Source: Allosphingosinicella vermicomposti
Lineage (GTDB): Bacteria; Pseudomonadota; Alphaproteobacteria; Sphingomonadales; Sphingomonadaceae
DNA length: 64,000 nucleotides
Direction: 5' to 3'
Assembly (NCBI RefSeq): GCF_003012815.1
Contig: NZ_PXYJ01000003.1
Span: forward strand, 310,001-374,000
The notes under the pieces were generated by a model that was not told the DNA's origin, searched no databases, and saw nothing but the letters and a program-made list of their open reading frames with translations. The position numbers were made by a program, and so were the translations under genes. This document shows positions 42,928-54,322 of this stretch, piece after piece; position 1 is the stretch's first letter; each line of letters begins with the position of its first letter.

Positions 42928-44412
42928 ATGGCCCTCGGCCCCCGTCTCGACCTGCGCCAAAGCCAATCGCTGGTCATGACGCCGCAGCTGCAGCAGGCTA
43001 TCCGTCTGCTGGCGCTCTCCAATCTCGAAATTGAAACCTTCATTGCCGAGGAATTGGAGCGCAATCCGCTTCTTGAGGCTGGAGGGCAGAACGTCCGCGA
43101 GCGCGCCGAAGCCCCGATCGCCGACGAATATGAAGCCGCGCCCGAACCCGACGCCATCAGCCAGCTCGCGAAAGCCGACGGCGAAACCGCGCTCGACCTT
43201 GGTGAAACCGCGCAGGAAAATACCCACCAGGATAGCGCCGCCGATAGCATCGGCAGCCTCTCCGGCCTGTCGGCAAGCGGCGGATCGGCCGGACCCGAGG
43301 ACGGCCCCGATTTCGACAGTTTCGCGAGTGCGGGCCTTTCCCTCCACGAGCATCTGATCGCGCAGGCGGGCCTCACCTTTCAGGGCGGCGATCTCCTCAT
43401 CGCCACAGCCCTTATCGAACAGATTGACGAAGCAGGCTATTTGACCGCCAATCTCCTCGACATATCCGACCGCCTCGGCGCGCCGCGCGCCGCAGTGGAG
43501 CGGGTGTTGGAGACGCTCCACACATTCGATCCCGCGGGCGTCGGCGCGCGCAGTCTTTCCGAATGCCTTGCCCTCCAGGCAAAGGAAGCGGACCGCTACG
43601 ATCCCGCCATGGCGCGCCTCATCGACAATCTCGATTACCTCGCCAAAGGCAATCTCGCCGCCCTGCGCCGCATCTGCGGTGTGGATGACGAAGATCTCGC
43701 CGACATGATCCGCGAGCTTCGCGCTTATGATCCAAAGCCCGGCTGCCGGTTCGAGCAGAGCACGCGCGTGGATGCGGTCGTCGCCGACGTGCTCGTCGCC
43801 CGCGCCGCCGCTGGCTGGCGGATCGAGCTCAACAGCGCCACGCTTCCGCGCCTGCTCGTCAACCGCACTTATTATGCGGAACTCGCGCGCGGCGCGCAGG
43901 ACCGCAAATCCAAGGCCTGGCTCAGCGACTGCCTGCAAAGCGCAAACTGGCTGATGAAGGCGCTCGACCAACGCGCCCGCACCATCACCAAGGTCGCGAC
44001 CGAGATCGTCAAACAGCAGGAAGAGTTCTTCCGTAGGGGCGTAGCCCACCTCCGCCCCCTTACCCTGCGCACCGTCGCCGAAGCTGTCGGCATGCACGAA
44101 TCGACGATCAGCCGCGTCACGTCGAACAAATATCTGAGCTGCGAACGCGGCCTCTTCGAACTCAAATATTTCTTCACGAGCGGCATCCAGAGCGCGGACG
44201 GCGGCGACGCCGTTTCGGCTGAAGCGGTAAAGAGCCACATCAAGGCCCTGATCGGCGCCGAAGGCGACAAGATCCTCTCCGACGATCAGCTCGTCGACCT
44301 CCTCAAGGCCAAGGGCTTCGACATCGCCCGCCGCACCGTCGCCAAATATCGTGAGGCTATGGGCATCGGCTCTTCCGTGCAGCGGCGGCGGCAAAGGGCG
44401 ATCAGCGGTTAG
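42928..44412 (+). CDS. rpoN: RNA polymerase sigma-54 factor
   Basis: A 494-residue sigma factor. Region I at the N-terminus is Gln/Leu-rich (QSQSLVMTPQLQQAIRLL) and binds enhancer-binding activators; region II is acidic and short; region III includes the core-binding and helix-turn-helix parts; the RpoN box ARRTVAKYRE lies near the C-terminus. It directs transcription from -24/-12 promoters. It directly follows lptB, an order conserved in Proteobacteria. Confidence 0.97.
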   Translation: MALGPRLDLRQSQSLVMTPQLQQAIRLLALSNLEIETFIAEELERNPLLEAGGQNVRERAEAPIADEYEAAPEPDAISQLAKADGETALDLGETAQENTHQDSAADSIGSLSGLSASGGSAGPEDGPDFDSFASAGLSLHEHLIAQAGLTFQGGDLLIATALIEQIDEAGYLTANLLDISDRLGAPRAAVERVLETLHTFDPAGVGARSLSECLALQAKEADRYDPAMARLIDNLDYLAKGNLAALRRICGVDDEDLADMIRELRAYDPKPGCRFEQSTRVDAVVADVLVARAAAGWRIELNSATLPRLLVNRTYYAELARGAQDRKSKAWLSDCLQSANWLMKALDQRARTITKVATEIVKQQEEFFRRGVAHLRPLTLRTVAEAVGMHESTISRVTSNKYLSCERGLFELKYFFTSGIQSADGGDAVSAEAVKSHIKALIGAEGDKILSDDQLVDLLKAKGFDIARRTVAKYREAMGIGSSVQRRRQRAISG

Positions 44413-44518
44413 TCGCTTAGTCGCAGGCGCGTTGCGGCCCCGCCTGTTGGTAAATATTCAGAGTCGATAATCTAATCAGGCCTCAGCGTCTGTTTGGGGA
44501 TTTTGAAGGGGAAGAACG

Positions 44519-45142
44519 ATGACAGCATTGGTATTGACCGCCATGCTATTTGCAACCGCGCCGCAGGCCGCAACATCTGTGGGGGCACCCGATTTGAAAA
44601 GCATGACATGCGCGCAGTTGAAGACTGAAGGCGATCGGCATCTGGCCATCATGATGCACGGGCCGGATCCCGAGGGTACGAAGCTGGCCGAGGAGAAGTT
44701 GAACAGAGACATGACCAATCTCGGCCGCAGCCAAGGCGCCCAGGGCGCCTTGCTGGGGGTTGCCCAGGCCGTTGGAGGGGTATTAGTCGGCGCCGGTGCC
44801 GCGATTGGCGTAGACGCGGCCAATAAAGCCGCCACTGCGGCCAATATGGGCCAGCGCGCAGAAATCATGGCGCGCGCCGATAGTCTTCATAACTCCAACC
44901 AGAAGGCCCAAAACACATCGGGCGATCTGTTCATGACAATTTCGGCGGAGTATCGTCGCCGCGGTTGTGAAAGCCCGACCAATATCCAGGTAACGCCGCC
45001 CAAGATCGATGGATCGGGAACGGGTGTTTCCGTTGAATCCATGAAAGCACGCGCTCTTGACGAGCTTTCGGAAGATCTCATGAAAGAATTTGAGGAAGAC
45101 AGCAAAAAGAAGCAGGGGGTTTACAACGGCCAGCCCGATTAA
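44519..45142 (+). CDS. Secreted hypothetical protein with Gly-zipper-like segment
   Basis: A 207-residue protein with a signal peptide (MTALVLTAMLFATAPQAA). Residues about 75-100 form a Gly/Ala-rich hydrophobic stretch (LLGVAQAVGGVLVGAGAAIGV) like a glycine zipper that could insert in a membrane. The C-terminus is charged (Glu/Lys) and possibly helical. Two cysteines are present in the mature protein. AAGGGG lies just upstream. Codon usage is less GC-rich at third positions than the neighbours in places, so later acquisition is possible. No known family. Confidence 0.7.
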   Translation: MTALVLTAMLFATAPQAATSVGAPDLKSMTCAQLKTEGDRHLAIMMHGPDPEGTKLAEEKLNRDMTNLGRSQGAQGALLGVAQAVGGVLVGAGAAIGVDAANKAATAANMGQRAEIMARADSLHNSNQKAQNTSGDLFMTISAEYRRRGCESPTNIQVTPPKIDGSGTGVSVESMKARALDELSEDLMKEFEEDSKKKQGVYNGQPD

Positions 45143-45219
45143 ACGGGCTAGCTCTGCACATTCTTTCTTCGCTCCTTATCCATCAGGACGTCCGAGCCCA
45201 AGACTAATTTCTGGACTAC

Positions 45220-47793
<2,574 letters not shown>

Positions 47794-47885
47794 TCATCTT
47801 TGTCAGTTTTCGCCCCTTTGCCCCGAGAAATTCCAGACCGGCATGACGGCAAAAGGCCGTGTGGGAAATGGATTTTGGGGCGACG

Positions 47886-49022
47886 TTATCCGGGCGCTCC
47901 GGGCAGGCACCGTCCAAGAGAGGGGCCGTTCTCTCGCGTCCTGCTCAGCCCTTGTGCCGCCGCCAGCGTCGCCTGGGTCAGCGGATAGGATTTTTCGAGC
48001 CTTTCGCTCGTGCGCAGCGCCTGATCATAAGCGAGAATGAAATGTTCGGGGGGCAGGGAGAGGACGCAGACCAGCGCCTGAGGCCCGAAATCCCGATCGA
48101 TCTCCGCCGCCATCTGCTCCCCGACAAAATAGGAGAGTTCGCCGAAAGCGCCATCGAAGGCGAGGCCGTAAAGCTCCTTGAAGTGCGCCCCGTAATCCTG
48201 CCGGGGCTCGGCCAGCGCTTCGACGACCAGATTGAACAGGCGGAAATTGTAGGTGAGCCGCGACCGGTTGCGCCTTGCGTCCTCGCGCGATCGGGTGGCG
48301 TAGCGGCCATCGCCTGCCACCTCGGCCATGCGCGCGACATAGGTAGCGGAGCCCTCGGCGGCGAGCCGGTGAAACAGATATTCATGCGCCTCGGCAGGGG
48401 TGGCCACGGTCGACAGGCTCGCTTTGGGATCGGGCATGAATTCGCCCTGGACGGCATGATAGGTTTCATGCGCGACAAGGCGGCGAACCGCGTCGAATTC
48501 CCCCTCTACCTGCTCGGCGATGCAGGGAAGGTCGATGAAGAAGTGGCCGCCGCGCGCGAAACCGCCGCAGGACAGGGTGGCGGGCGCCAGGACGACGCTG
48601 CCCGCGAAGCGCGTTCCGGCGGGCACATAGGGCGTCGTCAGCGCTGCCGCTCCGTCGCCAAGCTCGGCCTTGCGGGCGGAAAGGGTGGCGATCGCCTTGG
48701 CCATCTGGCCGCGCTGCGTGACCAAAGCGGTAAAGCGAAACGGATCGGGATCGGGCGCCTTGCACGCCGCGATCGAACGGACCCCGGCCACATAATTTTC
48801 CAGCGAATATTTTTCGCCGAAGCGGGCGTGATGGGCGAGCTGCGCCTTGAGCAGCGAGGAAGCGGCAAATTCGGCTTCGTCCACAGGCTGGCCGGAGCAG
48901 CTCAGCGTCAGCAGCCGGTTGGCGAGGGCCGTATCGACGTCGATCGTGATTTCCGCCGCGTCCGTCCGACCGGTGAGCGTCAGGCCCAATAGAAGGCCCA
49001 TGAGTGACATGATCGACCGCAT
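47886..49022 (-). CDS. Putative periplasmic zinc-dependent protease (DUF5700-like)
   Basis: A 378-residue protein with a signal peptide (MRSIMSLMGLLLGLTLTGRTDA, ending A-E). A HExxH zinc motif reads AHETYHAVQGEF, and a downstream E-G-S-A-T-Y (about 40 residues later) offers the third ligand as in gluzincins and DUF5700 proteins. Active site and domain order support a metallopeptidase; substrate unknown. The ATG at 49022 gives the signal peptide and has GGGGGAG upstream. It lies between recF and gyrB on the same strand, which is not usual. Confidence 0.8.
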   Translation of the reverse strand: MRSIMSLMGLLLGLTLTGRTDAAEITIDVDTALANRLLTLSCSGQPVDEAEFAASSLLKAQLAHHARFGEKYSLENYVAGVRSIAACKAPDPDPFRFTALVTQRGQMAKAIATLSARKAELGDGAAALTTPYVPAGTRFAGSVVLAPATLSCGGFARGGHFFIDLPCIAEQVEGEFDAVRRLVAHETYHAVQGEFMPDPKASLSTVATPAEAHEYLFHRLAAEGSATYVARMAEVAGDGRYATRSREDARRNRSRLTYNFRLFNLVVEALAEPRQDYGAHFKELYGLAFDGAFGELSYFVGEQMAAEIDRDFGPQALVCVLSLPPEHFILAYDQALRTSERLEKSYPLTQATLAAAQGLSRTRENGPSLGRCLPGAPG

Positions 49023-49070
49023 ATTCCTCTCCCCCAACGGCGGAATGCCATAATGCGACAGATGTAGCAA

Positions 49071-50261
49071 CTAGCCGTGGTGGACGTTCCCGTTGGCGAC
49101 AGTCAACAGAGTCGCGTCCCCACCGAGCCCTTCGAACAAAGCCCTTTCGGTGCCCGTCATCCAGACCTGACCCCCGGCGCTTTCAAGACGGGCGAACAAG
49201 GCCGTCCGCCGCGATGGATCTAGATGCGCCGCCACTTCGTCCAGCAGCAGGATGGGGCGCCGCCCCGCCCGGTCGGCGACGAGATCGGCATGAGCGAGGA
49301 TGATCGAGAGCAGGAGCGCCTTTTGCTCGCCGGTCGAGCAATGTTCGGCAGCCTGCCCCTTGGCGAGATGGGTGACGAGGAGGTCGGTGCGGTGGGGCCC
49401 GGCAAGCGTCCGCCCCGCCGCGCCGTCGCGCCCGCGCGCCGTCTTGAGTTCGGCCCGGAAGGCGCTTTCGGCGTCCTCAGCGGGGCGCCAGCCGCCGAAG
49501 GCGAGCCCGGCGCGGGCGAACGGCCCGTCGGCTTGCGCCGCCAGCCTTTCGCCGAGCATTGCCAAGGCCCGCTCCCGCGCCTCGGCAATGCGTGCGCCAT
49601 GTTCGGCCATTCCCGCTTCCAGAGCCGAGAGCCATGCGGGGTCGGCGGTTTCGGGTTCAGCGAGCAATTTATTGCGCGCCCGCATCGCCGCTTCGTAGCG
49701 GGCGGCGTGGGTGGCGTGGGACGGTTCGAGCGCCAGCACGAGCCGGTCGAAGAAGCGGCGGCGGCCTGAGGCGCCTTCGGTGAACAGGCGGTCCATGGCC
49801 GGGGTGAGCCAGAGGATTGAGAGCCATTCGCCGAGCGCGGTCGCGGAGCCGGTGGCCCCGTTGATGCGGACTTGGCGGCGCTCGGGCGCGGTGGCAAGGA
49901 TGCCGGTGCCGATGTCGATGCCCCCCTCCCCCTCAGGGGAGTGGCTGGGGGTGGGGACGGTCGGCGCCATAAGGCTCGCCTCTTCGAGGCTCGCACCCAC
50001 CCCTCGATCCCCTCCCTTGAAAGGGGGGGGAGGTAGGAGGCGCGCCGCCACGCTGAAGCCCCCAGCACCTGCCTGCCGGGCCATGTCGGACAGGCTCGCG
50101 CCCCGGAGCCCCCGTCCAGGGGTCAGCAGCGACACCGCCTCCAGAATGTTCGTTTTGCCCGCGCCATTCTCGCCGGTCAGCACGACAAGGCCCGGTCCCG
50201 GCGACAGGACGGCGTCGGCATAAGAGCGGAAATCGGTGAGGGAGAGGCGGGAGAGGTGCAC
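49071..50261 (-). CDS. recF: DNA replication and repair protein RecF (with in-frame insertion)
   Basis: A 396-residue SMC-like ATPase. Walker A is [10 protein letters not shown] (residues 29-38) and the C-terminal Walker B region is [11 protein letters not shown], with the signature STGEQKALL. RecF loads RecA at gapped DNA with RecO and RecR. The protein is longer than usual because residues about 75-114 are encoded by an inserted palindromic repeat (49921-50040): a Pro/Gly/Ser-rich stretch unlike the rest of RecF. The frame is kept. The normal sequence resumes at IDIGTG and ERRQVRING. Confidence 0.93.
   Translation of the reverse strand: MHLSRLSLTDFRSYADAVLSPGPGLVVLTGENGAGKTNILEAVSLLTPGRGLRGASLSDMARQAGAGGFSVAARLLPPPPFKGGDRGVGASLEEASLMAPTVPTPSHSPEGEGGIDIGTGILATAPERRQVRINGATGSATALGEWLSILWLTPAMDRLFTEGASGRRRFFDRLVLALEPSHATHAARYEAAMRARNKLLAEPETADPAWLSALEAGMAEHGARIAEARERALAMLGERLAAQADGPFARAGLAFGGWRPAEDAESAFRAELKTARGRDGAAGRTLAGPHRTDLLVTHLAKGQAAEHCSTGEQKALLLSIILAHADLVADRAGRRPILLLDEVAAHLDPSRRTALFARLESAGGQVWMTGTERALFEGLGGDATLLTVANGNVHHG
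49921..50040. repeat. Palindromic repeat inserted inside recF, family E
   Basis: Two inverted G/C-rich arms: CCCCTCCCCCTCAGGGGAG with GGGGGTGGGG on one side, and CACCCACCCCTCGATCCCCTC with AAAGGGGGGGG on the other. These are like the intergenic repeats of sphingomonads, but this copy lies wholly within the recF reading frame, adding about 40 codons without a stop. Confidence 0.75.
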
Positions 50262-50314
50262 CCATGCCTCTTACGCCTGCACCCGGCCAGGCGACAACCT
50301 CGATCGACTGTTTA

Positions 50315-50400
50315 GACCGTCATCCTGACCTTGTTCCAGGATCCATGCCGGGCATCGCGCCTGACGCTGGAATGGATGCTGAAACAAGTTCAGCATGACC
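50315..50400. repeat. Palindromic intergenic repeat, family D
   Basis: Contains GTCATCCTGACCTTGTTCCAGGATCC and, inverted, TGGATGCTGAAACAAGTTCAGCATGAC, the CATCCTGAACTTGTTTCAG type of element. It lies between the dnaN stop and recF start. Confidence 0.85.
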
Positions 50401-50412
50401 AATGCGGATGGC

Positions 50413-51522
50413 TTACACCCGCATCGGCATCAGGACGTAGAGCGCCGGCGCGTGGTCGTTTTCGCGGAGGAGGGTCGGCGCAGCGGCGTCTGCGAGATGG
50501 ACTTCCACCGTGTCGCCTTCGATCTGGCCGAGAATGTCGAGCAGATAGCGGGCGTTGAAACCGATCTCGAAGCCTTGCGCATTATAGTCGCCGGGCACTT
50601 CTTCGGCCGCCGTGCCGTTTTCGGGACTAGTCACTGAGAGAGTGACCTTGTCGCGATCGAGCGCCATTTTCACGGCGCGGGTTTTTTCGCTGGCAATGGT
50701 GGCGACACGATCGACGCCCTGCATCAGGCTCTTCGGATCGATCTTCAAGAGCTTGTCATTCGCGGTCGGGATGACGCGGGTGTAATCCGGGAACGTGCCG
50801 TCGATCAGCTTCGAGGTGAGGATCGCATTGCCCAGGCCGAAGCGGATCTTCGATTCCGATAGCGAAACCTGCACGGTGCCGTCCACTTCGTCGAGAAGCT
50901 TGCGAAGTTCCGTCACGCACTTACGCGGGATGATGACGTCAGGCATTCCGGCGGCGCCTTCCGGGCGCGGCACGGTGACGCGGGCGAGGCGGTGGCCGTC
51001 GGTCGCGGCGGCCTTCAGCACCGGCTGCGCGTCGTCCGAAACGTGAATGAAGATGCCATTGAGATAATAACGCGTTTCTTCGGTCGAAATGGCGAAGCGC
51101 GTCTTGTCGATGATCTGGCGGAGCGTCGCGGCGGGAAGCTCGAACTGGGTCGGCAAATCGCCTTCCGCGATCACCGGGAAATCGTCGCGCGGCAGGGTCG
51201 CGAGATTGAAGCGGGCGCGGCCCGCGACGACTTGCATCTTGCCTTCGGCGGCGGTGATTTCGACCTGTGCGCCTTCGGGCAGCTTGCGGGCGATGTCGAA
51301 GAGCGTGTGCGCGGACACGGTGGTCGCGCCGGGCTGGCTGACATTGGCTTCGACGATTTCGTTGACCTGAAGATCAAGATCGGTCGCCATCAGGCGCAGG
51401 CCGCCTTCCGTCGCATCAATCAAAACATTGGAGAGAATGGGGATCGTGTTTCTGCGTTCCACCACGGATTGCACATGGCCAAGGCTCTTGAGCAAGGTGG
51501 CCCGTTCGATCGTCGCCTTCAT
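50413..51522 (-). CDS. dnaN: DNA polymerase III sliding clamp (beta subunit)
   Basis: A 369-residue ring-forming clamp with three repeated domains. The start MKATIERATLLKSLGHVQSVVERRNTIPILSN and the GLRLMATDLDLQVNEIV block are typical, and the protein ends VLMPMRV, the usual P-M-R C-terminus. Length is standard. It is upstream of recF on the same strand; dnaA is not in the window. Confidence 0.98.
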   Translation of the reverse strand: MKATIERATLLKSLGHVQSVVERRNTIPILSNVLIDATEGGLRLMATDLDLQVNEIVEANVSQPGATTVSAHTLFDIARKLPEGAQVEITAAEGKMQVVAGRARFNLATLPRDDFPVIAEGDLPTQFELPAATLRQIIDKTRFAISTEETRYYLNGIFIHVSDDAQPVLKAAATDGHRLARVTVPRPEGAAGMPDVIIPRKCVTELRKLLDEVDGTVQVSLSESKIRFGLGNAILTSKLIDGTFPDYTRVIPTANDKLLKIDPKSLMQGVDRVATIASEKTRAVKMALDRDKVTLSVTSPENGTAAEEVPGDYNAQGFEIGFNARYLLDILGQIEGDTVEVHLADAAAPTLLRENDHAPALYVLMPMRV

Positions 51523-51605
51523 TCTTAACCCCTATTTTCCCGCATGGATGCCGGACGGACGGGTTATAACGAGACTGCGCCGCGCCGCTAGAGGCATTTC
51601 GCGCC

Positions 51606-51642
51606 AAAAACAGGGGGCCGAGGCTTAAAAAGCCCCGGCCCC
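51606..51642 (-). terminator. Rho-independent terminator of outer-membrane protein gene
   Basis: On the minus strand, GGGGCCGGGGCTT / AAGCCTCGGCCCC form a 13-base stem with one G-U pair and a three-base loop, followed shortly by TTTTT. It ends the outer-membrane barrel gene at 51687-52364. Confidence 0.85.
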
Positions 51643-51686
51643 GGTACGCCCCAGCGCCCTAAGGCTTTGGGAAAGGGTATAAGGAT

Positions 51687-52364
51687 TTAGAAACGCATGC
51701 CGACGGACGCGACCACCTGGTGACGGTCAAGATCGATGTCGGTGCCGAAATCCTCGGCCTCGAACTCGTCGAGATCGAAATTGTCGCTGAAGTCGAGGTT
51801 AGTGTAGTTCGAATAGCGATATTCGAGCTTGCCGTAGAGGTTCGAACCAAACTTCTGCTCGACACCGGCGCCCAGCCTCCAGCCGTCGACATTGCTGTCG
51901 AGCTCATAACGATCGCTCGACGTCTCATAACCGGCTTCGATGCTGGTGTTGGTGTAGCCGCCCTTCACATACAGAAGGGTCGACGGCGTCACCGGGACAC
52001 CGATACGGCCACCAACATAGATATCGCGACCGGTTTCGACGCGGGAGGCAATTGCGACGTCGTTGATCGTCTCGTTGGCATCCTGCTTGCCGGAAGATTC
52101 GGTATATTCGGCTTCGACACCGGCGACTACGCCGCCAAGGTCGAAATCATAACCAACGCCGACGCCGTAGACGACGCCATCGATGGTTTCATCGCCCTGG
52201 TCTTCGCCGGTATCGACGCCATCGCCTTCACGATCGCCGGACTTCAGCTGATCGTAACCGACAATGCCTTCGACGCGGGGACCGACAAAGGCGGAAGCGT
52301 CCTGCGCCAGGGCAGGTGCCGCGGTCGTGCCTGCAAGAAGCGCGGCAAGAACGACTTTACGCAT
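51687..52364 (-). CDS. Outer membrane beta-barrel protein
   Basis: A 225-residue OmpA/OprF-like eight-strand barrel (PF13505 type). Signal peptide MRKVVLAALLAGTTAAPALA (cleaved before Q-D-A). Repeated aromatic-ended strands such as VGVGYDFDLGGVVAGVEAEY, LYVKGGYT, LYGKLEYRYSNY, and the final Phe (VASVGMRF) used by the BAM assembly machine. One acidic loop is rich in Asp/Glu (DREGDGVDTGEDQGDET). Common abundant surface protein in sphingomonads. A good terminator follows. Confidence 0.92.
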   Translation of the reverse strand: MRKVVLAALLAGTTAAPALAQDASAFVGPRVEGIVGYDQLKSGDREGDGVDTGEDQGDETIDGVVYGVGVGYDFDLGGVVAGVEAEYTESSGKQDANETINDVAIASRVETGRDIYVGGRIGVPVTPSTLLYVKGGYTNTSIEAGYETSSDRYELDSNVDGWRLGAGVEQKFGSNLYGKLEYRYSNYTNLDFSDNFDLDEFEAEDFGTDIDLDRHQVVASVGMRF

Positions 52365-52499
52365 AACAAAACTCCATGGTTAACATGTGCATTAAGCAAC
52401 GGCCGGTCCAGCGCCCAACCCCCTGAAAAGTTTCATGAACGCCAGATAAACGGGATTGTTCTGGCATCTTGGCTGCTTCTGTTTCATGATTGGCGCATC

Positions 52500-52982
52500 A
52501 TGCGGGGTTGGGTATTTTTCGTTGGTTTTCTGTGCCTTGCATCACCTGCCGTTGCAGCGCGGCAACAGGTGGGGCAGTTTTACGGCTGGGGCGCATTTTC
52601 CGAGCGCGCGGCGGGCCGGTGCTTCGCCGCGTCCGAACCGGCGGGGCGGCAGGGCTCCGGCGGCGCGGCTTTCGTCACCTTCTGGCCCGATGCCGGCAAT
52701 CGCGCCCGGCCGAGCTTCCGCCTGCGTAGCCCGCCGCGCGCCGGATCGGCGATCCTGCTGCTGATCGGCGGACGAAGCTTTCCGCTGAAATCGATTGGAG
52801 GCCGCGAGGTCATTCCCGCCGATCCGCGTGTAGAGGGCGCGATCCTTGCCGCGATGCGCAGCGAACCGCGCTTGACGATCGTTACCCGCACCGCGCGCGG
52901 CGGGCGTATCCGCGACGATTATGCGCTTACCGGCTTCTCCTCGGCGGTGGATGCCGCAGCACTCGCCTGCGCCCGCCCATAA
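52500..52982 (+). CDS. Secreted protein, invasion-associated-locus-B-like
   Basis: A 160-residue protein with signal peptide [19 protein letters not shown] (cleavage before A-R-Q). The mature part has GRCFAASEP with Cys, [19 protein letters not shown] and a C-terminal Cys (LACARP), a spacing seen in invasion associated locus B (IalB) proteins near rlmN in sphingomonads. IalB was described in Bartonella as important for red cell invasion; no such role should be inferred here. The start ATG 52500 is chosen because it opens the signal peptide. Lies directly before rlmN with a 49-base gap. Confidence 0.7.
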   Translation: MRGWVFFVGFLCLASPAVAARQQVGQFYGWGAFSERAAGRCFAASEPAGRQGSGGAAFVTFWPDAGNRARPSFRLRSPPRAGSAILLLIGGRSFPLKSIGGREVIPADPRVEGAILAAMRSEPRLTIVTRTARGGRIRDDYALTGFSSAVDAAALACARP

Positions 52983-53031
52983 ACCCGCGCCCGCTGGTAA
53001 AATCGCCACATTTCCCCTACATGGGCGCCAT

Positions 53032-54228
53032 ATGACAGCAGCGATGGCCATTCCGGGGCATATCGACCCCGTTCCCGTTCCGCGCCCTCAAGTCGCGAGC
53101 GACGACGCGCGCGTGGACATTCTCGGCCTTTCGCGCGAGGCGATCCGCGATGCCCTTCTCGAAGCCGGGCTCGACGAGCGGCAGGCGAAATTGCGCGCCA
53201 AGCAGCTCTGGCACCAGATGTATAATCGCGGCGCCACCGATTTCGACGCGATGAGCGACATTGCCAAGCCGCAGCGCGCCTGGCTCGCCGAACGGTTCAA
53301 GGTCGGAAGGCCCAACACTGTCGTCCAGCAGGTATCGACCGACGGAACCCGCAAATGGCTTTTGAAGACCGATGACGGCCATGATTTCGAGATGGTGTTC
53401 ATCCCGGATGCCGATCGCGGGACGCTCTGCGTGTCGAGCCAGGTCGGCTGCACCTTGAATTGCCGCTTCTGCCACACCGGCACGATGCGCCTCGTCCGCA
53501 ACCTGACGCCGGGCGAGATCGTCGGCCAGGTGATGCTGGCCCGCGACGCGCTTGGCGAATGGCCGAGCCAGCCGGAAGGCCGCATGCTTTCGAACATCGT
53601 GATGATGGGCATGGGCGAGCCGCTCTACAATTTCGACAATGTCCGCGATGCCCTCAAGATCGTCATGGACGGCGACGGCATCGGCCTGTCACGCCGCCGC
53701 ATCACGCTTTCGACCTCCGGCGTCGTGCCGATGATGGAGAAAGCGGGCGCGGAGATCGGTGTCAACCTTGCCGTCTCGCTCCACGCGGTCACCAAGGAAG
53801 TGCGCGACGAGATCGTGCCGCTTAACCGCAAATATGGCATCGAGGAGCTGCTCCAGGCCTGCGCCGATTATCCCGGCGCCAACAATGCCCGCCGCATCAC
53901 CTTCGAATATGTGATGCTGAAGGACAAGAATGACAGTGACGAGGACGCCCGCGAACTCGTCCGCCTGATCAAGAAGTACAAGCTGCCCGCCAAGGTGAAC
54001 CTCATCCCGTTCAACCCCTGGCCCGGCGCGCCATACGAATGTTCGTCGGACGAGCGGGTCAATCGCTTCTCCGACATCGTGTTCGAAGGCGGCATCAGCG
54101 CGCCGATCCGCCGCCCGCGCGGGCGCGACATCATGGCTGCCTGCGGGCAATTGAAGTCGGCGGCTGAGAAAAAGAGCCGGGCCGAGCTCGACAAGCTGGC
54201 GGAAGAGAAACTCGCCGCCCTGGGCTGA
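53032..54228 (+). CDS. rlmN: 23S rRNA (A2503-C2)/tRNA (A37-C2) methyltransferase RlmN
   Basis: A 398-residue radical SAM enzyme. The [4Fe-4S] cluster motif CxxxCxxC is Cys140-Cys144-Cys147 ([12 protein letters not shown]). The resolving/methylated Cys is in the C-terminal MAACGQLK. Other blocks: [25 protein letters not shown] and [18 protein letters not shown]. It methylates A2503 of 23S rRNA and A37 of some tRNAs. Start at 53032 begins M-T-A-A-M-A-I-P. Confidence 0.96.
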   Translation: MTAAMAIPGHIDPVPVPRPQVASDDARVDILGLSREAIRDALLEAGLDERQAKLRAKQLWHQMYNRGATDFDAMSDIAKPQRAWLAERFKVGRPNTVVQQVSTDGTRKWLLKTDDGHDFEMVFIPDADRGTLCVSSQVGCTLNCRFCHTGTMRLVRNLTPGEIVGQVMLARDALGEWPSQPEGRMLSNIVMMGMGEPLYNFDNVRDALKIVMDGDGIGLSRRRITLSTSGVVPMMEKAGAEIGVNLAVSLHAVTKEVRDEIVPLNRKYGIEELLQACADYPGANNARRITFEYVMLKDKNDSDEDARELVRLIKKYKLPAKVNLIPFNPWPGAPYECSSDERVNRFSDIVFEGGISAPIRRPRGRDIMAACGQLKSAAEKKSRAELDKLAEEKLAALG

Positions 54229-54322
54229 AACGCGCGCCGCCGCGCAATCTTTGCGAAATCGGGCTTCCGCTTCGCGGATCACAGGTCTAATCCTGGGTTT
54301 GGCGACGCGAAAGCAGGTTCAT

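Noticed and set aside
42898-44394. A 498-codon open frame opposite rpoN.
   Set aside because: rpoN has all sigma-54 regions on the plus strand; the antisense frame has no support.
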